Origin: Pseudoalteromonas sp. A25
Lineage (GTDB): Bacteria > Pseudomonadota > Gammaproteobacteria > Enterobacterales > Alteromonadaceae
DNA: 64,000 bases
Reading direction: 5' to 3'
NCBI RefSeq assembly: GCF_009176705.1
Contig: NZ_AP021847.1
Location: 610,501 to 674,500, forward strand
Part shown: one piece after another, positions 24,573 through 32,955 of the stretch
Numbering within the stretch: the stretch's first letter is position 1
Layout: each line of letters opens with the position of its first letter
The notes under the pieces: generated by a model
Seen by the model: the letters and a program-made list of their open reading frames with translations, nothing else
Database searches by the model: none
What the model was told of the DNA's origin: nothing
Program-made: the position numbers and the translations under genes

Positions 24573-25652
24573 ATGGATAAAAAAAAATCAGGCCTTGAAG
24601 AGACCGCTTTTTTTAGTCAATTAATGAGTAACTGCTCTGTACTTCAGTTATTAAAACAAGTGCTCATGCATTCTCATCACGCTATTGTCATCACTAATGC
24701 AGATCACACCCAAGGCTACCCTATTGTCTATGCAAATAAGGTGTTTTGTCATCATACAGGCTACGAGTTAGCAGAGCTTGTTGGTCACTCACCTCGCATT
24801 CTGCAAGGACCCGAGAGCAATCATAAAGTGATTGCTAAAATCACACCGGCACTAAAAAAAAATGGATACTTTTACGGTTCATCGATTAACTACCGAAAAG
24901 ATGGATCTGTCTATCCAGTTGAATGGAATATTTCTGAAATTAAGAATGAAGAAGGTGAAGTAACGCACTACATATCGATGCAAAAAGACTTAACCAATCT
25001 TAAACGCATTGCTGAGCAAATTAAGGATACAAACGAGTTATTTAAGCGCTTTTACGCCATTCAAGCGAAAAAAAATGAAGACAAAGAAGAGCTCGATAGG
25101 CAAGTCGTCGAGACCATAAAGAATAATGAAAAAATTTACAACGCCAACCTACGCTCGCAGGAAAACGAAACATTATTTGAAGATGCCTTTTTTGACTTTT
25201 CACCCGATGAGATGGGGGCGCTTGGTAACAAAATTGAAAAATCTCCCATCAGCGCAATCGAGTTTTGGCAAGAAAGTCCTATCGATGACGACGATGTCAT
25301 TTCATTAACTGAGTCTATTAAAGAGTTAGATACTGAAATAGGCATGGCCGAAGCACTCAACAACGGGGTCAATTACCTAAATATAGCTAACTACATGAAA
25401 GAAATAGCAAATAATTTGTATTTTTGCGTCGAGTTTAATGATGGTGCGTTGATGATTGACGAAGTAGCTAATACACTGCACAAGTTACAAGACAAAGAGG
25501 AACAAATACCAATAGAAATGCTATCAATGTTCAATAAAGACGTTGCGGAATGGATCGACAGTGTGTTTATTCACAGAAACGCAGAAAATATCTTCTCAGG
25601 AGAAAACAACACCGTTGCGGCGGGAAACCAGCTTCTTTCGTTTATTCGCTAA
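24573..25652 (+). CDS. PAS-domain protein with unrecognised C-terminal domain
   Basis: A 359-residue cytoplasmic protein. Residues about 28-145 form a PAS/PAC domain of the LOV-like type (ITNADHTQGYPIVYANKVF, RKDGSVYPVEWNISEI). The LOV photoactive Cys motif (NCRFLQ in true LOV proteins) is SPRILQ here, so flavin photochemistry of the LOV type is excluded. A coiled coil follows (about 145-190) and then an acidic helical region of about 160 residues that matches no output domain I know: no kinase, GGDEF, HD or methyl-accepting motif is present. GGAG lies upstream of the ATG. Probably a sensor acting by protein contacts. Confidence 0.75.
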   Translation: MDKKKSGLEETAFFSQLMSNCSVLQLLKQVLMHSHHAIVITNADHTQGYPIVYANKVFCHHTGYELAELVGHSPRILQGPESNHKVIAKITPALKKNGYFYGSSINYRKDGSVYPVEWNISEIKNEEGEVTHYISMQKDLTNLKRIAEQIKDTNELFKRFYAIQAKKNEDKEELDRQVVETIKNNEKIYNANLRSQENETLFEDAFFDFSPDEMGALGNKIEKSPISAIEFWQESPIDDDDVISLTESIKELDTEIGMAEALNNGVNYLNIANYMKEIANNLYFCVEFNDGALMIDEVANTLHKLQDKEEQIPIEMLSMFNKDVAEWIDSVFIHRNAENIFSGENNTVAAGNQLLSFIR

Positions 25653-25882
25653 TGCATTTAATGACATGGAACCTTATGTTTGAGCGAAAGCGCTCTGTAC
25701 TAGCAGTAACTAAAACTTAATAGACTAATAAAGCTGCTTTTTTTGAGGGCTGAAGTAATCCTTCGCCCCCTAAAGTTCATTGAATTTCGGGCTGTATAAC
25801 AAGACTTTTTCTATCCCACTCAAAGATAATTGATGACAGGTGGTATCTAATTCATCAATTACTTTAAACCATATATCGGAGG

Positions 25883-26710
25883 TTATACTCGTTTACTTAA
25901 CTCTGAAAGTGCATGTTTGTAGAGCTCAATTACAGGGGTTGAGCTGTTGTGCTCTATAAAGTTATTAAACTGCGGAGACGCATTTAACTCGATTAAATAG
26001 AGCTCATCTTGTTCGTCGACAATAATGTCATAACCTACCCATCCCATGGGGAACTCGTTGTGAATAGGCTCGACAAAGTCGGCAAGCTGAGTAAACAAAT
26101 CGACATCAGTTAGCAACTGAGCTTGCTCACCACTTTCCCAATATTTGACATTAAAAGTCGCAGCAGCGCTGCCTCTTCGATAAGCAAATACTGGCTTGCC
26201 AAAAGCACACAGTAAGCGATACTCAGCTTTAGTTCTAATAAACTCTTGAGCTAAAGCCACATAATCATAGTCTTTTGACTGATGATTAAATATTTCTTGA
26301 AATGCGCTTTCTGTTTCTAGTGCGTCGTTACATAAAAATACATGAGTACCTAAAGCCCCTTTATTTTGTTTCATCACAATGGGGTAATCTAGGTTATCGT
26401 CAATGGCAGCAAGGGCTGCGGCTATACTGTTACAATGCTTATATTGGCTATATTTCGATGACACATTGAAATCTAAAAAATCTAATGTTTTAGGAATACG
26501 AACGATATCTTTCAGTAGTTGATATGTATGACTTTTATCTTTGCAGATACAAAATGCAGCTTCAGTATTAAACGGCGTTTTGTTGAGTTCAAAATATTGC
26601 CAGCCCTTGTTCATTTTTACGCGCACAAAATTGTGGTCCACATCAATAAACTGGTACTCAAAACCTAATTCATCACACGCTTTTATAAGGCTCTTAATAT
26701 TGTTTTCCAT
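25883..26710 (-). CDS. ATP-grasp ligase, orphan
   Basis: About 275 residues from the ATG at 26710; a GTG at 26728 is an alternative. The C-terminal two thirds show the ATP-grasp pattern: YPIVMKQNKGALGTHVFL as the Gly-rich lid, AQEFI, GYDIIVDE and the metal-binding LIELNASPQFNNF. The fold is closest by eye to glutamate/cyanophycin-type ATP-grasp enzymes, which make amide bonds between a carboxylate and an amine. No partner gene is adjacent. Since the window also codes two double-Gly leader peptides, a role in peptide modification is conceivable but unsupported; distance (13-25 kb) argues against a cluster. Confidence 0.8.
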   Translation of the reverse strand: MENNIKSLIKACDELGFEYQFIDVDHNFVRVKMNKGWQYFELNKTPFNTEAAFCICKDKSHTYQLLKDIVRIPKTLDFLDFNVSSKYSQYKHCNSIAAALAAIDDNLDYPIVMKQNKGALGTHVFLCNDALETESAFQEIFNHQSKDYDYVALAQEFIRTKAEYRLLCAFGKPVFAYRRGSAAATFNVKYWESGEQAQLLTDVDLFTQLADFVEPIHNEFPMGWVGYDIIVDEQDELYLIELNASPQFNNFIEHNSSTPVIELYKHALSELSKRV

Positions 26711-26841
26711 ATTGTTGTTCAGTCTCACTCAATGGCTATGGCAGTTTGGCTATATTCTATTGCAGAAATATACTTTGCAGAACTGACTTAATTCGAGGTT
26801 ACAAGTACTTACACTAAATACTGTAACCTCTAAACATGCTC

Positions 26842-27411
26842 TTAGTCCGCACGTCCCATAAACTTTTTCTCATCGGTATTAATGCGAATCTTATCACCAG
26901 TTGAGATGTGCTCTGGCACTTGCACAACTAACCCTGTAGTCAAAGTTGCCGGTTTCGTGCGCGCACTTGCAGATGCACCTTTAATAGATGGAGAGGTCTC
27001 TTCAATAACAAGTTCTACGCTTGATGGTAAGTCGATAGACACTGGAGAGCCTTCAACAATCACCGCTAACAGCCCTTTTGTATCTTCATTTACAAACAAC
27101 ACCTGCTCTTCAATGCTACTTTTGTTTAACGAATATGGTGTATAGTCTTCTTCATCCATGAACACATACTCGTCGCCATCAATGTAAGAAAACATAACAG
27201 GACGACGAACCAAATCTGCTAGATTTAGCATTTCATCTGCTTTGAAGGTTTCGTCTACTTTAGCACCATTAACGACATCGTACATACGCATTCGATACAA
27301 ACTACCACCCGCTCTTCCTTGAGGTACAGAGCGCTCAATATCTCTTACAATCATTACACGGTTATTGTACTCAATGGCGGCATGTTTTTTTATTTCACTG
27401 GCCTTAGGCAT
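26842..27411 (-). CDS. efpL: Elongation factor P-like protein EfpL (YeiP)
   Basis: A 189-residue three-domain EF-P paralogue. The KOW-like domain I carries the tip loop [15 protein letters not shown], with Arg in place of the modified Lys of true EF-P, which is the mark of the EfpL/YeiP group. Domains II and III are complete and end normally. EfpL helps ribosomes stalled at Pro-containing and related motifs. It appears to be a single-gene unit. Confidence 0.93.
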   Translation of the reverse strand: MPKASEIKKHAAIEYNNRVMIVRDIERSVPQGRAGGSLYRMRMYDVVNGAKVDETFKADEMLNLADLVRRPVMFSYIDGDEYVFMDEEDYTPYSLNKSSIEEQVLFVNEDTKGLLAVIVEGSPVSIDLPSSVELVIEETSPSIKGASASARTKPATLTTGLVVQVPEHISTGDKIRINTDEKKFMGRAD

Positions 27412-27509
27412 AACTATTTCTCTTAATATTATGTTGGCAAAAACTATCGAGATATTGCCATATAATCATACTCTAAGGCCAGATAAATCGCGTCAACATG
27501 TTTCACCAA

Positions 27510-27668
27510 CTAACGCAGGATCAGCCAAAAAGCATGGATAATCCCAGGAACAATAAATAAGATACTCAACAAAATATTGATCGCCAGATCTTTACCCACC
27601 CCATTGTTCAATGCTACAGCGATTGGCGGAAATATAATTGCCAAAATAATTAACACCAATTTATTCAT
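27510..27668 (-). CDS. Pmp3/YqaE-family small membrane protein
   Basis: A 52-residue peptide with two transmembrane helices and the family signature IIFPPIAVALNNGVGKD followed by ILFIVPGIIHAFWLIL. GGAG lies 6 nt before the ATG at 27668; an ATG at 27680 lacks a site. Pmp3/YqaE proteins sit in the inner membrane and are linked to stress and membrane potential. The role here is not known. Confidence 0.9.
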   Translation of the reverse strand: MNKLVLIILAIIFPPIAVALNNGVGKDLAINILLSILFIVPGIIHAFWLILR

Positions 27669-28056
27669 CACATTCTCCATAATCAAAAGTTAATCAGGCT
27701 CACAGTTATGCATTACTTCCTATTAACTTGCCCAATTTAAGGCTAATCCAAAAAAACGCCTTTGCAACGTCAATCGCTAACAAATTACAAAGCAAAGTGA
27801 CAAGAGTGCTATCAATGACCATGCTGTGGTTGATAAGCATAGTAGCCTTATCAACCACAGTAAAAGCCCCAAATAACTTATGAAACGAAGTAACCCCCAC
27901 CAAGCTCCCACACATGGCAGAGGTTATTATTAACTATTTCATATGTGAGCATACTAAAATCTTATCATTAGTACCCAAATAAAGAACGCGATAATGCTGC
28001 ACTGTAAAAATACAGACCATTGCAAGTTCAAACCCTCATATTCAGCGAAGTAAAGA
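27669..28056. other. Intergenic region with a 14-bp perfect inverted repeat
   Basis: About 390 bp. CTGTGGTTGATAAG (27824-27837) and CTTATCAACCACAG (27847-27860) form a perfect 14-bp stem with a 9-nt loop and no adjacent T-run. A 69-codon minus-strand frame (27915-27706) passes through it but has no ribosome binding site and is not called. The hairpin could belong to a small RNA or mark a lost mobile element. Confidence 0.5.
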
Positions 28057-28473
28057 ATGATAAATGTATCTGTAAAAACACTATCACTTTATTGGCTGTG
28101 CATGTTCATATGCTACGTCGCTTTAACCACTTTTTATTCAGAACTGAGTTTTAGTATTGAGTCACTGCTTGCTTCAGTATTGGTTATTTTCATTCCGCAC
28201 CTAGTCCAACGTCAAAATACAAAGTTAGTAAAAGAGCCACTTAAACATGTTGTGTTTAAAGAAGGGTATTTACTCATTGAGCAGCACAAAATAAATGTAA
28301 ATAGAATTAATAGAGTTGCACTAAGCAAAACACCACAATGTGCAACCTTCGCTTTACCCTACAACTATGGCAATGAAGGGAAGCTAATCGATTTTAACTT
28401 CCCTATTGGCGATTATGAACCATTTAAAAACTACTTAAGCAGCCATATTCCGAGCGTTACTTTTATTGACTAG
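28057..28473 (+). CDS. Small membrane protein of unknown function
   Basis: A 138-residue protein with two N-terminal transmembrane helices (LYWLCMFICYVALTTF and IESLLASVLVIFIPHLV) and a cytoplasmic domain of about 80 residues that resembles small PH-like or YcxB-like modules only in size. I do not recognise the family. It is convergent with the nine-gene operon and shares a terminator with it. Confidence 0.65.
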   Translation: MINVSVKTLSLYWLCMFICYVALTTFYSELSFSIESLLASVLVIFIPHLVQRQNTKLVKEPLKHVVFKEGYLLIEQHKINVNRINRVALSKTPQCATFALPYNYGNEGKLIDFNFPIGDYEPFKNYLSSHIPSVTFID

Positions 28474-28501
28474 TGGATGGATAAAAACTGAACCATCCAC
28501 T
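28472..28501. terminator. Bidirectional terminator-like hairpin
   Basis: AGTGGATGG (28472-28480) pairs with CCATCCACT (28493-28501) over a 12-nt loop. It lies between the plus-strand membrane-protein gene and the end of the nine-gene operon. GAAAAAC on one side gives a weak U-tract for the minus strand. Confidence 0.6.
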
Positions 28502-28526
28502 GAAAAACGTTGTCATTACTTTAATA

Positions 28527-29240
28527 TTAAAACTCAAACTCTAATGCCAATCTAAAGCTATGATCTTTGCCGAAGTGCGATATTTCACTCACAAAGCCCG
28601 CCTCCCACTTTAATTGTCTCTGACCTTTAAATCGATACAAACCAATTACTGCAGGGCCAATACCAACAAAGTCCTCTCCACAGTAGATCTCAATTGCAGG
28701 TTGAAAAGCTGGTGTAAACCGATAACGCAGCTGTGCTCTAAATTCACTTTCCCATTCATTCTTAATCTCAGAGCCCCATTCTCTAACTGCAAATGCATTC
28801 AACGTGAGACTCATTCTTCCGAATTCTTTTTCGAAGAGAACACCTATAGTTGCTTCATAAGCTGACGTTTTGTGCTGCTTTTCAAGTTCAAACAACATCC
28901 CCCAATCAGCCCAGTAACGCCCTTGCTCTACCATTTGCCAACGTGCTTCAAGCTCATACGCCGCTAAATCAAAGTTATCTAATTGGTCGCGCTCACCAAT
29001 CATGTATCCTTCCACTGTGACAGTCTCTGCAATAGCCCAACCAAGCCCTGCTCGTTGTGCTAATATGTTCCCCTCATCCGTTTGGCGTGATAACAAACGC
29101 CACTCAACTTCTCTTTCAAAAGGCAGCACATACGGGTGATATACTTTATCGACCACCATCCCATCTGCACGGCTGGCCCCTGAGATTGCACCCAATAAAG
29201 TTATTAGAAGCAATAGTGGAATTTGCAGCTTATTGGCCAT
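28527..29240 (-). CDS. Outer-membrane beta-barrel protein, last gene of the nine-gene operon
   Basis: A 237-residue protein from the ATG at 29240, which has an AAGGGGGG site; the longer frame from 29330 lies in the previous gene. A signal peptide (LLLLITLLGAISGASRA) precedes amphipathic strands with aromatic girdles (YELEARWQMVEQGRYWADWG) and a terminal Phe (LEFEF), the usual end of outer-membrane barrels. The C-terminal signature suggests BAM-dependent insertion. The start overlaps the FTR1-like gene by 11 bp. Its partner role is unknown; passage of a small molecule or metal is inference. Confidence 0.75.
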   Translation of the reverse strand: MANKLQIPLLLLITLLGAISGASRADGMVVDKVYHPYVLPFEREVEWRLLSRQTDEGNILAQRAGLGWAIAETVTVEGYMIGERDQLDNFDLAAYELEARWQMVEQGRYWADWGMLFELEKQHKTSAYEATIGVLFEKEFGRMSLTLNAFAVREWGSEIKNEWESEFRAQLRYRFTPAFQPAIEIYCGEDFVGIGPAVIGLYRFKGQRQLKWEAGFVSEISHFGKDHSFRLALEFEF

Positions 29241-29997
29241 GATCCCCCCCCTTAACAGTATTTTGTTCAATGAGGCGCATGCGCCAAATAACCATGACCG
29301 TACATAGAGCCAAAGCAGATGTAAATGCAACTAAATTTGCGTAACTGGGCGTAGCTTCATATCCTAATAACGCTTTGAGCAACCGACCTGTAATACCGTA
29401 CTCATCTAACAAAAATCGCAGGTCAAACACCGCTTCACTACTCGGTAGCAAGTCTATTTGTGCCGCTAAATCAACAGCATTGGCTACTTTACTGGCACTA
29501 TGTGCAGACAACAACGCCAAAACAACCGTCCAGGCTCTGTGGGCTTTAAACCAAGCCAAAGTAAAAAATAATAATGTACAAAAGCTTAAGCAAATCCCCA
29601 ATCCAAGTATTGTTCCAATTACGATGCCTTGCTCGGTGTCTAGCTGCCAATAACTACTTACATACATAACAAAGTGACTCAAATACATGACACTGGCCAG
29701 CACAATAGCTATTTGTTTATACACGCGCGCTCCACAGTACAACACAGCCAAAACGCATCCATACATCCCCAACAATAACAAGATCTTGAAAACCTCAAGG
29801 CCCTTGTAGTCAAACCACTGACTGATGGTATCGGCAAAGCCCAAAAACACAGCGCATGCTAACACACAGAGTAAGAGCGTTGGCAAAAAGGGTAGCTTAT
29901 CTCTAGTTTGACCAAAATCACTATGGTGCAGCAGTACCCATAGCAAGGCTAAAGGCAAAAACTGGTTGATACTAATAATCACACTATTGAGCAGCAT
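29230..29997 (-). CDS. FTR1-like membrane protein lacking both REXXE motifs
   Basis: A 255-residue protein with about seven transmembrane helices. The C-terminal segment FDLRFLLDEYGITGRLLKAL with GYEATPS lines up with the end of FTR1/EfeU iron permeases (their ...LLSEHSLLGRLLHALVGY pattern). Both REXXE motifs that bind iron in that family are gone: the first-helix REGLE position reads INQFLP and the second reads SVMYLSH. It therefore probably does not move iron in the FTR1 way. The gene overlaps the cupredoxin gene by 14 bp and the outer-membrane gene by 11 bp, the normal partners of FTR1 systems. Confidence 0.75.
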   Translation of the reverse strand: MLLNSVIISINQFLPLALLWVLLHHSDFGQTRDKLPFLPTLLLCVLACAVFLGFADTISQWFDYKGLEVFKILLLLGMYGCVLAVLYCGARVYKQIAIVLASVMYLSHFVMYVSSYWQLDTEQGIVIGTILGLGICLSFCTLLFFTLAWFKAHRAWTVVLALLSAHSASKVANAVDLAAQIDLLPSSEAVFDLRFLLDEYGITGRLLKALLGYEATPSYANLVAFTSALALCTVMVIWRMRLIEQNTVKGGDHGQ

Positions 29998-30340
29998 CAG
30001 TGATCTCCTTTACAATCACGACGCCTTGCGCAGTGTTGGGCGAAAACTCTCCGAAAAACCGATATTCTCCTACACTAAGCGGGCCGATATAAATGATGCT
30101 TTTCCTTTTTGGAAATAACACCTTCTCGCGATTCAAGTCAAAGCTGTCGAACTCTTCTGCTGTATCATCTTGATTATCAATGATTAGTCGTATCTTTTTC
30201 CCTGCAGGAACTTCCACCTGCGCTGGAATAAACAGGTGGTTTTTAAGAACAATAGTGACAGAGTCTGTGGCTGCAGCTTTAACTGATGTAAACATCCCAA
30301 ACAACATACAAAAATACATATAACTCCTTGTTATTCGCAT
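29984..30340 (-). CDS. Cupredoxin-like periplasmic protein, FTR1-associated type
   Basis: A 118-residue protein with a signal peptide and one cupredoxin fold (FIPAQVEVPAGKKIRLIIDN, LNREKVLFP, IGPLSVGEYRFFGEFSP). This is the type found next to FTR1 permeases. No type 1 copper set is visible (no Cys in the mature part and no terminal Met), so metal would be bound by carboxylates, if at all. The gene overlaps the kinase end by 10 bp and the FTR1-like gene by 14 bp. Confidence 0.75.
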   Translation of the reverse strand: MRITRSYMYFCMLFGMFTSVKAAATDSVTIVLKNHLFIPAQVEVPAGKKIRLIIDNQDDTAEEFDSFDLNREKVLFPKRKSIIYIGPLSVGEYRFFGEFSPNTAQGVVIVKEITDAAQ

Positions 30341-31659
30341 GTATGCTCCTTAGGAAACTCAATTTTCACCTTTAAACCACCAAGTTGTGAACGTTCAAAA
30401 CCGACGGATGCACCATAGATTTCAGCTATTTGTTGCACTATCGCCATACCTAAACCCGCCCCCTTTTCTCCCGAAGGGTGCTTATCTCCTCCCACTCGGT
30501 AAAATCTATCAAAAATACGTGCTATCTGAGTATCGTCCATCCCGGGGCCAGAGTCTTCTACCGCCCATAAAATTTTGCAGTCCAAGCAGGTGATCGACAA
30601 CTTCACATAGCCATCATTTGGGGTATATTTTACCGCGTTACTTAGCAAGTTAATAAACAGCGTGTTGAGAGTAAACTCACAGCCTCTAAGCCAATATTGC
30701 TGCGCGTCTAAGCTTATTTGAATATGCTTTTGATCTATCCGCTCGTACAACTGAGCAACCACATTTTGACTGAGCTCCGTGATATCAACGGGGTGAAAGT
30801 TTGTGCGCCAACGATCGGGTTCTGTTCTCGCTAAAGTAAGCATTTGTTCAACAATATGATTTAACTGCTCGATACCTTGTTGCATCGCTTTTAAGCTTGA
30901 GTGCTGAATATCATCAGATAAATTATGTAAATTGATCTTTAAACTACTGATAGGGGTTTTTAGCTCATGCGCCGCATCTGAGGCAAAATAGCGCTCTCGT
31001 AAATAGGCTTTCTCAACTTTTGCAAAAAGACTGTTGAGTCGCTCAATCACGGGGGCTACTTCGGCATCTTCGCTCACAATTTCTAGTTTCGTAAAATCAT
31101 TTGCTTGGCGCTCTTTAAGTTCATTTGACAAAGTTCTCAATGGACGCAGCGCTTTACGAATATACCAAGCAATAAAAATGGCCAGTAACGGCATGGCCAA
31201 AACCAGCGGAGTCATGGCAGATAAAATCAAACTTTCGGAAAGCATAAAGCGCTTGTGAATAGGTTCAGCCACCATTAAACGCTTATCATCCTTGTGTAAA
31301 ACAAACGTTCTTAACCTAGTTCCAGATATATTTTGGGTAGCTAACCCTGGCTGCTCTAAGGCCGATATTGATAAATTTTTTAGTAACTTAGCAGAGTAAA
31401 TTTGGCTTTGCTGCTGCCACAATTGGGCAAATAAATCACTTTGTTCCGGCCAGTGACGTACCGGTGTCACTATCAATACATTTGCCATATTCATCAGTTG
31501 TATATCTAACTGTTTTTGCGCTTCGTCCATACTGCGCTGATAACCATTCATCAGCGCCATAAATGCCGTCAGAATAACACCCGAAAGCAATATCATCGTC
31601 AGCCTTCGGCTTATTGATAGGCGAGCTTTTTGTTTTTGTGCATTTACATTATTTAGCAA
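30331..31659 (-). CDS. QseC/PmrB-like sensor histidine kinase
   Basis: A 442-residue membrane kinase. TM1 (about 20-40), a periplasmic segment of roughly 110 residues, TM2 (about 150-172), HAMP, the HisKA domain with His231 (DAAHELKTPISSL) and a HATPase with N, G1 (DSGPGMDD) and G2 (GAGLGMAIVQQ) boxes. Domain order and size are like QseC/PmrB. It is encoded directly after its response regulator (11-bp overlap) and inside the same operon as the cupredoxin and FTR1-like proteins, which may help to sense or deliver the signal. The ligand is unknown. Confidence 0.9.
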   Translation of the reverse strand: MLNNVNAQKQKARLSISRRLTMILLSGVILTAFMALMNGYQRSMDEAQKQLDIQLMNMANVLIVTPVRHWPEQSDLFAQLWQQQSQIYSAKLLKNLSISALEQPGLATQNISGTRLRTFVLHKDDKRLMVAEPIHKRFMLSESLILSAMTPLVLAMPLLAIFIAWYIRKALRPLRTLSNELKERQANDFTKLEIVSEDAEVAPVIERLNSLFAKVEKAYLRERYFASDAAHELKTPISSLKINLHNLSDDIQHSSLKAMQQGIEQLNHIVEQMLTLARTEPDRWRTNFHPVDITELSQNVVAQLYERIDQKHIQISLDAQQYWLRGCEFTLNTLFINLLSNAVKYTPNDGYVKLSITCLDCKILWAVEDSGPGMDDTQIARIFDRFYRVGGDKHPSGEKGAGLGMAIVQQIAEIYGASVGFERSQLGGLKVKIEFPKEHTCE

Positions 31660-32305
31660 CGATATATCCTATACCGCGCAAAGTTTTAATGAAATCTTTA
31701 GGCAGCTTTTTTCGTAAATGATGTATATGGACTTCAATGGCATTTGAGCCCAGCTCCTCACCCCATTGATACAGTTTACTTTCTAATTGCGTTTTCGATA
31801 ACACGCGACCCGCGTTTTCCATCAAGGCTTTTAGCAGCATAAACTCTTTGCGTGGCAAAATCAGAGGCTCTCCTGCAACCAGAGTTTGGTGGCTTGCCAA
31901 ATCAAGTTGTACGTTCTGACATTGCAAAATACTACTTGTTTGGCTACCCAAACGTCGACTTATAACGCGCAAACGTGCAAATAACTCTTTGGCTTCAAAA
32001 GGTTTGGGTAAGTAGTCATCAGCACCAAGATCTAAACCCGTAATTTTGTCTTCAATAGAGTCTCTGGCAGTTAAGATCAACACGGCCAGTGCTACACGGC
32101 GCTTTTTTATCGCCTTTAACACCTCTAGGCCATCCCCATCGGGTAGGCCTAAATCTAAAACCACAAGCTCAATTTCGTCATTATCCAGCATGCTCTTGGC
32201 CATACTGACCGTTTGAACATGCTCCACCGAATATCCCTCTTTTTGCAATGAGTGTATTAACCCTTGAGCAAGCAATGCATCATCTTCAACAAGTAATAGT
32301 TTCAT
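31649..32305 (-). CDS. QseB/PmrA-like OmpR-family response regulator
   Basis: A 218-residue regulator with a receiver domain (acidic pair E7/D8/D9, phosphorylated Asp51, Lys in LPKPFEA) and a C-terminal winged helix (NAIEVHIHHLRKKLPKDFIKTLRGIGYIV). The PmrA/QseB subgroup binds direct repeats of the form YTTAAK-N5-YTTAAK, and exactly one such repeat lies upstream of this operon (36592-36608). The gene overlaps its neighbours on both sides (ATGA junction with the TPR gene). Confidence 0.9.
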   Translation of the reverse strand: MKLLLVEDDALLAQGLIHSLQKEGYSVEHVQTVSMAKSMLDNDEIELVVLDLGLPDGDGLEVLKAIKKRRVALAVLILTARDSIEDKITGLDLGADDYLPKPFEAKELFARLRVISRRLGSQTSSILQCQNVQLDLASHQTLVAGEPLILPRKEFMLLKALMENAGRVLSKTQLESKLYQWGEELGSNAIEVHIHHLRKKLPKDFIKTLRGIGYIVAK

Positions 32306-32955
32306 CGTTTATGTTTTAGCTTTCTCTCTACTTTTGCGATTAAATTATCAACCTCATGTTGGCGATACAGATCTGCTTTTTCTCTGCCCAACCTGGCTGG
32401 TGCATTTTTTGCCTTTTTTAAGTGCTCTAACGCTTCTTTATAATGCTTTTCATCATAAAGAAATTGTCCGTAAAAGTAATTAACATCTAGTCCAGTTGGA
32501 TTAATTTTTAAGGCTTTATCAAACAACTGTTGCGCTTTTTTATCACTACCAAAGCCAATTGGCCAACCTGGAACTTGGCTGTAAAGCGTACCAAGGCTAG
32601 TCAGTGCGGAGCCGCTTAAGGCAGACTCATCGATTTCAATGGCCGCTTCCAACTCTGCTTTAGCCGCTTTAGCTAGACCTAGCGCACCAAGCCCGCCTTT
32701 GGCTCCTGCATAACTTGATTGCACAATACCATGCCAGATATGGCTCTCAGCCTTATCGGGATAGTTAGCGACCAATGATTGGCTGTCTTTGACTAATGCT
32801 TCAAACGCTTTTTCTTGCGCCTCATCTTGCAGCTCGTAATTAACACTTGCCCACACTTTTTGGATGGCGCTGAGCTCTTGGTTAAAGTCCGCATTTGCAA
32901 AGCCACTAGTACTGACCAGCAGTGCTGCAACTATCACTGTTTTAAATTTTTTCAT
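32302..32955 (-). CDS. Secreted TPR-repeat protein
   Basis: A 217-residue periplasmic protein with a signal peptide (MKKFKTVIVAALLVSTSGFANA) and TPR-type helical repeats, clearest at DKKAQQLFDKALKINPTGLD and KHYKEALEHLKKAK. A conserved GGLGALGLAKAAKAELEAA segment precedes them. TPRs mediate protein contacts; the partner is unknown. Its start overlaps the SDR stop (ATGA) and its stop overlaps the regulator start (ATGA), so translation is tightly coupled. Confidence 0.85.
   Translation of the reverse strand: MKKFKTVIVAALLVSTSGFANADFNQELSAIQKVWASVNYELQDEAQEKAFEALVKDSQSLVANYPDKAESHIWHGIVQSSYAGAKGGLGALGLAKAAKAELEAAIEIDESALSGSALTSLGTLYSQVPGWPIGFGSDKKAQQLFDKALKINPTGLDVNYFYGQFLYDEKHYKEALEHLKKAKNAPARLGREKADLYRQHEVDNLIAKVERKLKHKR

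Noticed and set aside
27706..27915. 69-codon minus-strand frame across the 14-bp inverted repeat
   Set aside because: It has no ribosome binding site and the hairpin explains the structure better.
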